Source of the DNA: Phallusia mammillata
Lineage: Eukaryota; Chordata; Ascidiacea; Phlebobranchia; Ascidiidae
Reading direction: 5' to 3'
Assembly: GCA_003260075.1 (NCBI GenBank)
Contig: QLIY01000604.1
Span: 1-64,000 of the forward strand
Length of the DNA: 64,000 nt
Both the position numbers and the translations under genes were made by a program. The notes beneath the pieces were generated by a model, which saw nothing but the letters and a program-made list of their open reading frames with translations, was not told the origin of the DNA and searched no databases. Each line of letters starts with the position of its first letter. The first letter of the stretch is position 1. This document shows positions 1-11,665 of this stretch, one piece after another.

Positions 1-75
1 AAAAACCCAGGGGGTGCGAAAATTGGTTGGTGATTTGAAAGGGGTGCAATGAGGAAACAAGGTTAAGAACCACTG
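1..75 (+). mobile_element. 3' end of a hAT-type MITE, cut by the window edge
   Basis: The first 75 bases match the right end of the complete element at 14651-14867. Both share a GGGGTGCGAAAATT-like stretch, a GGTGATTTGAAAGGGGTGCA stretch and a terminal AGGTTAAGAACCACTG. The left end lies outside the window, so the target duplication cannot be confirmed. The bases just after it (GCCTAAAC) would be the right copy. Confidence 0.7.
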
Positions 76-689
76 GCCTAAACGTTAGGCGTGTTCTTAT
101 AAAACATATTTTTTTCGTAACCGCAATTGCATTGCCTGCAGGCGCCAAAAATCTGGCCAAATTTTTTTTCCTACAGACCAACCACGTAAGAGTGTGCAAG
201 TAAAATAATATTTCAAAACTACAGACTACGTAACAATCATGGAAAACCTCTTCTTTAGATCGCCTTTTTCCTTGCCTAAATCCAGAATAGCCTTCGCCAA
301 ACACTAATTACGGAAAAGATTGTTTCCCAGTGACATACACCAAGTACACTCTAAAAAAGTATATGCTCTGAAAAACACCTTGCGAAAAATAAAAAGTGGG
401 TAACAGGTTGTACTTGTCTTCCTGTGGAAATACAGGCAACTAGCATGAGTTCAAAAGAACAGCACCACACATAAAATGGCTCCTCTGCCTCATGCGGACA
501 GTACTGTGATTAGTGCGGGTACTGCGGCTAACCTAAACCTATGGTTGGTAAAACAACAACCATACACAGCCGAAACAGTGAGAAAGCCTAACATGCTTAA
601 CGATAGAATGCATGTAGCGATCCGCACAAGATGTCAAAAGAAGTTGGCCAACGGAAAACAAGTTTCTCTGCGTTAAACACATGCAGCAG

Positions 690-771
690 TGCGATACGCT
701 TTTCATGAACGCGATTCCCAACGCTCTTCTGTTCACAGCATTTGTGTTCCTTTACTACGTGTATTTGTGAG
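690..771 (+). pseudogene. Relic of an SLC22 first exon
   Basis: The stretch reads MNAIPNALLFTAFVFLYYVY followed by a stop. It is almost the same as the start of the SLC22 gene at 3212 (NAIPNALLFTAIVFLHYV), which lies 2.5 kb downstream on the same strand. The upstream half of the exon (the acidic start and the YQIQL segment) is gone and the frame closes straight after the first membrane segment. No further SLC22 exons follow before 3212. It is best read as the remnant of a tandem paralogue. Confidence 0.6.
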
Positions 772-3211
772 CAATAGAGCTCACCGTAAAGCGACGATTT
801 CCAGTTCACGAACTACCTTTGTAACACGAGACTTCCCAAACACAAGCAAGAGTTTGAAACTCTTATGACGCCGATAGTTTAGCTCGTCTTAAAGCGCGAG
901 CTTCCAGGGCATCCGAGTGTTTGATGGTTTTTGCATGTTTGCTTTCGCATGCAAAACGTCCTTTTTGTTATCTTAATAATATGTTAGACGACATGCCAGC
1001 GACCCAAAAAAGCAGTAAGAAGATATTCNTAATAATATGTTAGACGACATGCCAGCGACCCAAAAAAGCAGTAAGAAGATATTCCTCGGTTGGCAACCAC
1101 ACGGCCAAGAAGTTACGGTCAACATATACGTATAGTGTAACATAACATGTATATACAGTATTTTTCAAAACAGGCAGTAAAAACTACTTGGCAGCATCCG
1201 ATGTGCAGCACTTACGGACGCAAGGTTGAAAATCACTCTTATGGTGTCAAGCGTCATGCAAAGTCTGGCCGAAGGGATTTATAACCTGGGAGAAATGCCG
1301 AAACATTAAGGAAAAAACAGCTTTTTACCGTCATTGCAAAAAGGTCTTCAATTGTGCCCTTGATGGCAAAGAAAAGCCTTTAGTTAAATATTGTATGGTA
1401 AACTGTACGGTTGCATATAATGTCTATTGACTCTGTGTCGGGGAGGAATTGTTAACAGTTGGTGCATAATTTGCTTTAAAAAAATGGGAACCACTAAGCT
1501 AATAGAAAACAAAAAGCACCCCCCCCCCCCCTTACTTCGCAATTCTTAAAAAATACAACACCTTTGGGTTCTGACCTGCAGGGTCTGGGAAAAAGTAAAA
1601 AACTACAATTCTGTGTGTAACGGGAAAAACTGAACCTTGGTTATATGTGGGTAAGCTGCTACATAAACTGCATTAGAAAAGAAACATATTATTAAAAACA
1701 AACTACGGAACTTTACCCTTTAAAGACGTTTTAGGATTGGTTACAAGTTTAGGACTAGTATACGCATTATAAACGTGATGTTATAAATAATACCGAATAT
1801 TCCTCTTCCAAGTTTCGTATTACAGCAGTATTGTAGGATGACGCTGTTTGGAAGATAATACTTTCGGTTTTAATACTCTGTATATACACGTCTTGGAAAA
1901 CAACATTCAGTTTTCTTAAAACACAACATCTACATTTGAGATTTTTTCTAGACCCCACCTGTTTATATGCTTCCCCCCCCCCCTGTTTGGAAGATAATAC
2001 TTTCGGTTTTAATACTCTGTATATACACGTTTTCGAAAACAACATTCAGTTTTCTTAAAACACAACATCTACATTTAAGATTTTTTCTAGACCCCACCTG
2101 TTTATTTAGCAAACACAGCACGTACTTCAAAAGTCACGAACCGGTAAATGCAGTCAATCATTAATCGAGTTTTACAAAAAAATTCGCAGAAAGGCCTGCA
2201 GCTACACTTGTTTACCAAACAAGCTTAGATCATCCGAGAAAAGAGCAAAGATCGCAGACAGTGGTAGACGTTGACATTGGAAGTGTTTTCAGTCAGCGAT
2301 AGTGCTTTGTAAATGTGGATAGCGAGGAGGTAGTAAACCACTACTACCATACAAGTGACATTCTGTAACGATTGTGGTGGGGATTAAGGCTAAGTCGACC
2401 TGCTTTGTGGTTGTAAAACACCACGTTTTCCCCCCCCCCATAGTGCTTTGTAAATGTGGATAGCGAGGAGGTAGTAAACCACTACTAACATAGAAGTGAC
2501 ATTCTGTAACGGTTGTGGTGCGGGATTAAGGCTAAGTCGACCTGCTTTGTGGTTGTAAAACACCATGTTTGATTCTGCGACACATTCTTATCTTTATTAG
2601 CTTGGATAATGTTACAAAGCTGCGATTGCACTATAACTTTCAAAAATGAAAAGCAGAACATACGTTATGGAACTGAGGTAGGTCCAAACGGCAGTTTTAA
2701 AGGTTTTCTCACGATCGCGTGAGCAGGTTAACAGGTGTAGGTTCTGTAAGACCTTTTGCACAGTGTAGGTCAGAGGCGAAACTGCGGCTCATTGAGTATA
2801 CGAAACCTTTTAGTACAGTGCTGGCGAGCGGTTTTTATTTTGTTTTTAAACGGATTAATGCGTCAGGTGCTGCATGCTTACTGGCAAACTAAAATTCGGG
2901 CATAAGCAATAGCGACTTTTTCCCTTGTGGTGAACTTGTTACAGGTAAGACAACGAAGTGAAGACTTCCCCGCCGTCTATTTATGTCATACGCATTTTGT
3001 TCACTAGTGATAGGTTGCAGACCGCTGTTGTACGTCGTAAAAGTCGCCATTAGGATGTAAAGAATTATGCAAAAATTGCAGCTAAAACTACGTTAATACA
3101 CTATAATAGCTAAAGCAAAATTATTTTGAACAGTAAAACATTTGTAAAGTAGATGGTAAGGACAGTTTCGTTAAATCATTTACATGCAGTTTTACTAATT
3201 CGGTAACAAAT
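772..3211. other. Intergenic DNA upstream of the SLC22 gene
   Basis: No credible coding exon was found. The stretch holds a single N at 1029, where the roughly 55 bases before it are repeated right after it (a contig-end overlap). It also has poly-C placeholders at 1519-1531, 1973-1983 and 2430-2439. Sequence around 1847-1970 is repeated at 1984-2110, and sequence around 2297-2429 is repeated at 2440-2571. Confidence 0.6.
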
Positions 3212-4633
3212 ATGACGTACGATGCGGTTTTGGAGGCAGCCGGTTCGTTCGGAAGATATCAGATCCAACTGTTCTTCATACTTTTCGTAAATGCTATTCC
3301 CAACGCTCTTCTATTCACGGCAATTGTGTTTCTTCACTACGTGCCCGATCATAGATGTTCGCTGGAACATTTGCAGACACAGGTAAATGAAATTCCTTTT
3401 AAAACCGAATCACAGATTTGTTAATAAGTAAAATAATGAATTAAATTGTAATGTTAGGCGTAATAAACAAAAAGAAAAGATATTCCTTTCAAAAAATGAT
3501 CGGGTCAGCAACAGTCGTATTACCACATCTCCCAGTAACTTGATTGGTTGCCATATAATTAGGCAACAATCTTTATTAAGAAATCCTTGCTAATAAAACA
3601 ACATGGTTCCGTTTTTTTAAACGTTTTGGTACAAACTTTGCCATTCAGTGCAATACGGTCTACTAGCCTATGCTTTGTTAAATGAATCACAAACAAGGTA
3701 AACAAAAATCGACGATTCATTTGTTCCTAATGTATCTTTTAGCACATTTTCGCCCAAATGGCGAAGCTCAGTTATATGCATTAATGCGATTTAAATTACA
3801 AGTATAAGGTGTTTACTATTCCATTGCAGAATTTAACTTATAACTCATCAAGCCTCAATGTCCTGTATCCTTGGGACGTTGAAACAAATACAGTGAGCAA
3901 GTGCACAATCTACAATGTGACTGATGAACAGCTAAAAGCTTTGAAAATTAATAACAACCCCCCCCCCTATGACAATCCATTTGGAATTCAATCTCCAATG
4001 ATGGAGGTCAGTTTTTAAAATAAAACCTGTTGATTTATAATCCAGCAGTTATTCAACTTTTCTCTATTAATAGTGTAAATGTAAGTTAAACCCCCCCCCC
4101 CACTTTTATTTCACATCAAGGTAAGCTAAACTAACACAATACCAATAACATTGGCCAACATTGTTAAGAATTTTTAATTAGTTTTTTCTACATTTTTGCA
4201 AATGATTGACTGTCCTAATGGTTGGGTGTATGACAATCCATTTGGAATTCAATCTCCAATGATGGAGGTCAGTTTTCAAAAAATAAAACCTGTTGCTTTA
4301 TAATCCAGCAGTTATTCAACTTTTCTCTATTAATAGTGTAGCATGAGTGTCATTTTGATACTAATACACACACAAGGCCTAAAAATTTACCCCCCCCCCC
4401 AATTTAATTGCAATGTTAGGCATAAAAATTAAAAAGGAAAGTTATTCCTTTCAGAAAATGATCCGGTCAGCAAAAGTCATATTACCACATCCCCCAGTAA
4501 ATTGATTGGTTGCCATATATTTAGGAAATAATCTTTTTTAGGAAATCCTTACTAATAAATCAACATGGTTCCGCTTTTAAAACGTTTCGGTACAAACTTT
4601 GCCATTCAGTACAATATGGTCTACTAGCCCAGT

Positions 4634-4713
<80 letters not shown>

Positions 4714-7700
4714 TGTAAGTTGGATTCTTTTTAGTTTCAATACCTGTGTGATGAATCTTGGTATGTTCCTCTAATGTCCTCGTTGTTTATGTTTGGTATG
4801 CTTTCCTCCACTGCAACAGGTCCTTTATCAGACAGGTATATCAGTTATTTGTGTGCAATTAACACTAATCATTAAAAGTATAAATATTTCTCAGGTTCGG
4901 TCCCCCCCCCCCGTATGCTTTCCTCCACTGCAACAGGTCCTTTATCAGACAGGTATATCACTTTTGTGTGTGCAATTAACACACATTAAAAGTCTAAATA
5001 TTTCTCAGGTTCGGTCGAAGGCCAGTGTTTCTTGCTACCACACTAATTCAATTTGTGGCAACATTTTTATGTAGTTTTACAAATAGTGCTACATTTTATG
5101 GCATGCTTATGTTCACAATGGGATTTTCACAAATGGCCAACTATATCAGTGCATTTATCATCGGTAAGAAACACATTGTTTTGCACTTGTACCAAAAGTT
5201 TTTACATTAATAAAACTACACACAGGTAAAACAAGACCAAATCAAAAGCATACACAAAAAATATGTGATCAATTTTTGTACACATGACAGTATTACTGTG
5301 TTTTTGTTTACAGGGGCTGAATTTACAATACCAACAAAGCGAAACTTAATATCAATAAGCTCCTACATTTCCTTTTCTGTTGGGTATATAATTGCCCCAT
5401 GTTTCGCTTACCTTATTCCGAACTGGAGGTGGTTGCTTCGTGTTAATGGCATGATTGGGTTCCTGTACATTCCAATGTATTGGTGAGTTTAATTGACATG
5501 GATATTTAAAATTTTCTAAATTGTCAAATACAAAAACTCTCTTTTAGTATTCAGGAGTTTGACAGAAAACTGTAAAAAGGTGTACAGTCAAGGCAGTAAA
5601 ATTACATTTTTCACACTATTTATTATTAATGTGTAGGTTGATGCCTGAATCTCCTCGTTGGTTAATAGCACAAGGCCGAATGGAGAAAGCAAAGAAAATA
5701 TTTCACAAAATAGCAACTTGCAACAAAAAAGCAGAAAGCCTATCAATACTAAAGGCAAATACTAATTCATAAATAAATTATTAATCTACATATAAGAGTT
5801 AATTTTAGTGGGTAAACCAGTGCGTTTCGACCTACACAATACTTTTACAATGGCAATTTGTAAACAGTAAAACAATAACCTTGATGCCCCCCCCCCGTGT
5901 TAATGGCATGATTGGGTTCCTGTACATTCCAATGTATTGGTGAGAAGTCATTAAATACAAAACTCTCTTTTAGTATTCAGAAATTTGACAGAAAACTGAA
6001 AAAAGATTTACAGTCAAAGCAGTAAAATTAAACTTTCCATAATATTTATTATTAATGTGTAGGTTGATGCCCGAATCTCCCCGTTGGTTAATAGCACAGG
6101 GCCGGATGGAGGAGGCCAAGAAAATATTTCACAAAATAGCAACTTGCAACAAAAAAGCAGAAAGCCTATCAATACTAAAGGCAAATGCTTATAATAAACT
6201 AACTATTTATGTAATAAAACAGTTAACGTTAGTGGTTAGCCTTTGCATTTCGACATACACAATACTTTTGCAATGGCAATTACAAATAACCTTGATAAAC
6301 ATTTTAGGATGAAATAAATTTATTGAGCAAAGAGGAACAAATGGAAAAGAGAGTTGGTATGTCACAATTAAGTCAATTAAAAAAGATGGCAAGCAGCTTA
6401 CAGATGTTATTCATTGTATTGGTAACATTGCTTTCCTTGTAAGTTTGTGCTCTAGTACATTAAATAAATTTTGTGTGACAATAACACGACTTTACTTTCT
6501 TAGTTTTACAGTGTCTGTTATATATACTGGTTTTTCAATGAGTGTACAAGCATTAAGTGGAAACATGTATATTAATGCTGCATTATTGGGAGCAATTGAG
6601 TTACCTGGAGAAGTAGTTGCATACTTGGCTGTTCAGTACATCAGCAGGCCAATTTCACACGGAGGATTGATGTTCATGACTGGCTTGTCATGTCTTTCAA
6701 TTGCACTAGCAAAAAATTGTACGTTCATGTTTTCTATTTTTTATTATCATATGTCAGTAAAACATTTAAACCAATGTGTTGCCAATCAGCAATACCTGGA
6801 TAAACTAATGTTACATATATCATTGCAAAAGTAAATAAAAAGTTATTTTTCGTATTCTGGAATGTTTACAGCTGATGGAATTGATTAATGTACCTCAAAA
6901 TGAGCTTTAAATTTCAAACAAAAGTGTAAAATGCAAAGAAAAATAAGTTTAACCTGTTAAATACCTAATTTTTTTAGCCAGTACCATCTTTACACTACTG
7001 GCATCATTATTTCCCCCCCCCCATCATATGTCAGTAAAACATTTAAACCAATGTGTTGCCAATCAGCAATGCCTGGATAAACTAATGTTACATATATCAT
7101 TGCAAAAGTAACTAAAAAGATATTTTTCTTTTCTGGAATATTCACAGCTGATGGAATTGATTAATGTACCTCAAAATGAGCTTCAAATTTCAAAAGTGTA
7201 AAATGCAAAGAAAAATAAGTTTAACCTGTTAAATACCCTAATTTTTTTTTAGCCAGTACCATCTTTACACTGCTGGCATCATTATTCGGAAAAATGTGCA
7301 ACCTGGCTGTTTATTATATTCTATACATTCATACCACTGAAATTGCACCAACTTTGACAAGAAACAGTCTGATGAGCACTGGAACAATCATCAGCGGAAT
7401 GGGGGGCATAGTATCACCATACTTTGTACATGCTGGTATAATTTTGTTAAGGATACCTTTTTTCATCAAAGGCTGTCAAAAAACTACTCGTTTGTATAAA
7501 GCCATATTTTCCCATGACAAATTAAATACTTTTCAGTGAAAGAGCATGGATTTTTTCTTCCCTACCTGCTTTTGGCATTACTTGCAATCACTTCATCAAT
7601 ATTGACATTGTTTGTTTTGCCTGAAACAAAAGGAGTGGCATTACCAGAGACTGTGGAAGATGCTCTAAACTTCAAAACGTAAGTTTATTAAGAAGAGTGA

Positions 7701-9150
7701 ACTTCCTATATGTTGATACTATTTACATAACTATTTTGACAATTTTGCATGTTTACTCTTTACAAAAAAATGTAACAGACCAACATTTTATTTGGTATGA
7801 AACCTAAGTCTGTTTGGTGTGTTTATTACAAACAAAATAAGATGGTGTGTTATTATTAGGGCAATTATTTTTTGACTTGTCAAAAAAAGTCAAAAATTTG
7901 TTAAAATTGATTACAAGTCAAATTTTTTGACAAAGTTGAAATTGTTTACAAACTGCATTGTCGTGGTGTTGTAGAGGTTGCACTGTCAGTAAACTTTCAT
8001 TTTGCACCTTGTAGCCTACTTTATACTGTTGTAAACGACCCATTGTCTACTTATTGTGAATCATAAACCATCTATAAAGTAAGTGAAATAATTAGGTTGA
8101 TATTGTGTGATGCTTAATCCCCCCCCCCCAGCCATATTTTAACTTTTTGTAGAATAATGCGCAACTTAATGACTTGAATTCTTCATAGGTCAAAATTTTG
8201 TCAAAAAAAAAGTTCAAAATTTTCAATTTGTAGGTCAAAATTTTTCGTTTTTTAGGACAAAAAAATAATCGCCCTAGTTATTATGTAAAATGTTTTACTA
8301 ACATTTTAAAGTAACAACACCCCCCCCCCCAAGAAACAGTCTGATGAGCACTGGAACAATCATCAGCGGAATGGGGGCCATAGTATCACCATACTTTGTA
8401 CATGCTGGTATAAATCTGTTAAGGGAATGCCTTTTTTCATCAAAGGCTGTCAAAAAAACTACCCATTTGTATAAAGCCATATTTTCCAATGTCAATTCTA
8501 AATGTAATAAATACCTTTTCAGTGAAAGAGCATGGATTTTTTCTTCCCTACCTGCTTTTGGCATTACTTGCAATCACTTCATCACTATTGACATTGTTTG
8601 TTTTGCCTGAAACAAAAGGAGTGCCATTACCAGAGACTGTGGAAGATGCTCTTAACTTCAAAACGTAAGTTTATTAAGAAGAGTGAACTTCCTATATGTT
8701 GATACTATTTACATAACTCTTTTGACAATTTGGCATGTTTACTATTTACAAAAAAATGTAACAGACCAACATTTCATTTGGTATGAAACCTAAGTCTGTT
8801 TGGTGTGTTTATTTCGAACAAAATAAGATGGTGTGTTATTATGTAAAATGTTTTACTAACATCTTAAAGTAACAACGTTATGGAATAACTACCACACTAA
8901 TACAAACAACTTGATTTAAACCAGCGCAATGAGTGTCTTGTCATCCCTACGTTTGAATCAGAATTCTCATACAAATCACATATTATAACTATATTAAAAC
9001 GAAACTAAAAAATATCTTAGCTATTTGTCTTCCATGTGGTTCTTTTTCAGTTACCTTAAAGCATGTGGAATATGTGCGTCACAAAAGAAACCCAACAAAC
9101 AACCAAAAAAATTGGAATCAAGCATTGAACTTGAAAGACTTAACATGTAA
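3212..9150 (+). CDS. SLC22-family organic ion/carnitine transporter (gene with duplicated exons)
   Basis: A 12-helix major-facilitator carrier of the plasma membrane. The SLC22 family moves organic cations, anions or carnitine, but the substrate here cannot be told. Exons that join in phase: 3212-3382, 3830-3957 (cut by a poly-C gap), 4735-4835, 5009-5163, 5314-5482, 5637-5754 or its copy 6063-6180, 6308-6438, 6504-6718, 7253-7435, 7537-7678, 9051-9150. Diagnostic parts are the start MTYDAVLEAAGSFGRYQIQL, the GPLSDRFGRRP loop across the exon 3/4 junction, MPESPRWLIAQGR after helix 6 and LPETKGVALPETVEDALN after helix 12. The large extracellular loop is incomplete: its CPNGWVYDNPFG end lies in a second fragment near 4207-4266. 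The exon 6 donor reads AAG|GCAAAT, a GC-AG intron. Total length would be about 550 residues, usual for the family. Duplicate exon fragments lie between poly-C tracts. Confidence 0.88.
4207..4266 (+). CDS. Stranded SLC22 exon fragment (end of the extracellular loop)
   Basis: This fragment reads IDCPNGWVYDNPFGIQSPMME up to a GT donor. Its second half is also present at 3968-4006 directly after a 10-base poly-C tract, where the CPNGWV part is missing. It restores the conserved C-x-GW-x-YD segment found in the large first loop of SLC22 carriers. It therefore belongs to the same exon as 3830-3957 and is not a separate gene. The two copies lie on different haplotype fragments. Confidence 0.6.
4636..4709 (+). 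other. 74-base poly-C tract, probable assembly gap placeholder
   Basis: An uninterrupted run of 74 C inside an SLC22 intron, 25 bases before the acceptor of exon 3. It fits the pattern of placeholder tracts described in the findings: all are C on the + strand, none is shorter than 10, and the longer ones would be sized gaps. Confidence 0.65.
5897..6185 (+). repeat. Allelic copy of the SLC22 exon 5 end and exon 6
   Basis: Following the poly-C tract at 5887-5896, the end of exon 5, the intron and all of exon 6 (6063-6180) are repeated with a few percent divergence from 5447-5754. One amino-acid difference is visible (EKAKK against EEAKK). Only one of the two copies can belong to a single transcript, because two copies of the exon would repeat the MPESPRW loop. 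Confidence 0.8.
7857..8276 (+). mobile_element. MITE with 8-bp target duplication; empty allele also present
   Basis: The element begins TAGGGCAATTATTTTTTGAC and ends with the near-perfect inverse, AAAAAAATAATCGCCCTA. It is flanked on both sides by GTTATTAT (7849-7856 and 8277-8284). The interior is rich in GTCAAAAATTT-type repeats in both orientations. A 10-11 base poly-C tract at 8119-8129 interrupts it. The second copy of the same intron carries one uninterrupted GTTATTAT at 8835-8842 with no element. An 8-bp duplication fits the hAT superfamily. Confidence 0.85.
8331..8880 (+). repeat. Allelic copy of SLC22 exons 9 (end) and 10
   Basis: After the poly-C tract at 8320-8330 the sequence of 7358-7860 is repeated, including the end of exon 9 and the whole of exon 10 ending at about 8666. 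It matches the first copy almost base for base in the exons. It lacks the 420-base MITE found in the first copy's intron. The last exon at 9051 occurs once only. Confidence 0.82.
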
Positions 9151-9608
9151 CCACAAAAATACAAACTTTTGTATAGTCTGATTATTTTCTTCCAGTGTAG
9201 TGTCAGTAGATGTAAAGTTTTTTTGCAGTTTTGAACACCACATAACCAATTTTACCAAGCATGTTTTTGTAATTAATTATATTATGCAATTAGTTGAACA
9301 CTGTAGAAACAAACTACAACTACAGCAAAGTAGATACTTACTCATTTAGATCTTAGAATAAGTGCAATTCACCACCTGTGCTTGAAGAAAGATGACACCA
9401 GTTCGTCAATAGCAATGAATGGCTGACAAGGCATGCTTTAAATAAGCCTGCATTAAACCATGCTTTTTCAGCAAAGGACAAAATTTAGGCATAACAGATA
9501 GAAAGATTACTGGTACTGTCAACTTAAAATACACATCAAACCTAATCTTATGTTGAAAGCGGATCAAACACTCGTTTTGCTTCGCTATTTGAAAAATATT
9601 CCAAACAA

Positions 9609-10010
9609 TGCTCTATCTGCAATTGCTTCCCTATACTGTAACCGCTGTTCCTAACTGTCTACTGTTTGTGTTTTTATCGTTTAATACCGGATTCTTTTCT
9701 GACAGCTTAAATTGCACAAGGACAAAACGCGGCAAAAACATAACATTGATTTTTACTTTCTGCATCTCCCGCCTGAAAATAATTTGGTCAGTGGGTGGTG
9801 CTAAACCCCCCCCCCTGCAATTGCTTCCCTATACTGTAACCGCTGTTCCTAACTGTCTACTGTCTACTGTTTGTGTTTTTATCGTTAAATACCGGATTCT
9901 TTTCTGACAGCTTAAATTGCACAAGGACAAAATGCGGCAAAAACATAACATTGATTTTTACTTTCTGCATTTCCCGCCGAAAAATAATTTGGTCAGTGGG
10001 TGGTGCTAAA
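9609..10010 (+). pseudogene. Possible second SLC22-like first-exon relic, present as two allelic copies
   Basis: The frame from 9608 reads YLQLLPYTVTAVPNCLLF. It recalls the membrane segment YQIQLFFILFVNAIPNALLF of the SLC22 gene: the Y-x-Q-L start, V-x-A-x-PN and LLF positions agree. It has no acidic start or loop and no following exons. The block 9619-9805 is repeated at 9816-10007 after a poly-C tract. The likeness is short, so this is weak. Confidence 0.3.
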
Positions 10011-10548
10011 TCGTACATATTATTCGCTTGCGCCGTTTATATCATGCTACTCAACTCAAAGAACGAGCACACTGACGTAAGCAAAATATTTGGGAGACCG
10101 AAGCCGGGGGGGGCGGTTACCAAAATGTGGAATTTTAAATTGTTTTGGGGCATGTCCATATGACCTCCTGATTGACCAAAGAGTGTTTATCTTCTTTGCA
10201 CCACATGAACGATCCAAACAGTGCACAGCAGAGTGGCTGCCTCAATTTTAGCTCATTAAAGTAAATTTTATTTATAAGAATGATTCACTGCTATGGCATA
10301 ACACACTGCTATGACACAACAGTTGAATGTAATTATTAAACAATGCATTACAGTTTTTTTGCACCCACAATATTTTGTACATTTTCATTTTTGTTGAAAT
10401 TGAGAAACAAAAGTCACAGAATTTTCTGATAGAAAATCACAGAAAAAAAAACAGAAAACAACCCATGGCAACAAAAGTGTAAAAGGATAAAGTTGAAATA
10501 TAAAATAGATAAACAAGCTTAATGTAAAAAAGTGCACACAATTGAATT

Positions 10549-11665
10549 TTAATCCAGGCTTGCTCGTTGAGATTGCAGATGCTCTGCAATAAAAGTAAAA
10601 GACTGATATGCTTTCGCTTCTGGCAACTTTCTCAGGCTTGATGCCATAAAATTTCCAAAGTTTGTAAACTCATCATTTTGTTGTTCTTTAGTCAATGTCA
10701 TTTTCATTTCTAAAATGCTTTTTGCATTTTTCCGAACCATGTCATAAATTTCTTCCTGAAATAACATAAAGATGTGACTCACAGAACCTACATTTTTCCT
10801 AAAAACACAAACCTCAATGTCCATTTGATCAAAACATTTCCTTTTTTTGCCTTGCCTAGATGTTGATTGCATAGTTGGGCTCAATGAGGTGGCTGGGGCA
10901 GGCTCCTTATCCACCAATTCGAGAGATATCACTTCTGCTAAACTCAAAAAAACTCCTGTATTAAGTCAAAATGATTAAAACTTTAATGCAAATTTCAAAA
11001 TACCATATTCTGAAACAGATTCATCTTGCATAGAGTCACTGATACGTTTTGAGGTTGGAAGAAAGGTGCCAACAGTTCTGTAACAATTACAGTTGTTAAA
11101 GTGAAAAGCATTTTGAATATGTTTTTAAATCGCTTACACTTTATGCCTTAAATGCGCTTGCAGAAATTTGAGTGCTTCATAATGTTCCCACACTCGCAAA
11201 TCTGCAACAGCAGCACCATTTTTTTCTGCATTTTCAATCCTCCTCTTTTCTTTTGCAAAGCGGTCTCTTAAGCTCTTCCAGCGTTTCATGCAAGTTTCCA
11301 CTAAAACGTCATATAATCATTTACTTTATGTGACAGTGTCTCTACATGCATCTGGCCATTTGTGTTTTCCACAGCAGAAAACTCAAGCAGTAATGCTCCA
11401 AACCAAATTGAAGTCAACAACTCAGTCAAAGTAAAAAAATGTAAGTATACTAACAATAAAAGAGTTGACTTAATGTACGCCTAATGCAGTTAGCAATGCC
11501 CACTGAGAATTAAAATCAAACAAACAAACCTTTATGGCCAGTATGCTCAGCAATTTTTTTCCAAGCTTTTTCTCTTTGGTTTTGATCTTTGTAGTGACTG
11601 ATATGAGTATTATAAATGCAAGGAGAATCCTGCACCATCTGTATCAATATATCATTGAAATCCAT
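10549..11665 (-). CDS. MADF-BESS domain DNA-binding protein
   Basis: Five exons join in phase to 240 residues: 11530-11665, 11138-11300, 11004-11077, 10813-10955, 10549-10755. Residues 1 to about 97 form a MADF domain (a Myb/SANT-like DNA-binding fold): MDFNDILIQMVQDSPCIYNT, then AWKKIAEHTGHK, CMKRWKSLRDRFAKEK and LRVWEHYEALKFLQAH, with the expected W and RWK..RDRF signature. A basic stretch (RQGKKRKC) sits in the middle and may be a nuclear signal. The C-terminus has a BESS-like motif, FGNFMASSLRKLPEAKAYQS. MADF-BESS proteins act as sequence-specific transcription regulators in the nucleus, though many in invertebrates descend from transposons. The target is unknown. The start chosen is the first methionine before the MADF domain. 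Confidence 0.82.

Noticed and set aside
1519-1531. Poly-C tracts as a new kind of insertion mark or C-rich i-motif system
   Set aside because: The hard minimum of 10, the single orientation, the redundant flanks and the uninterrupted allelic copies fit assembly gaps far better.
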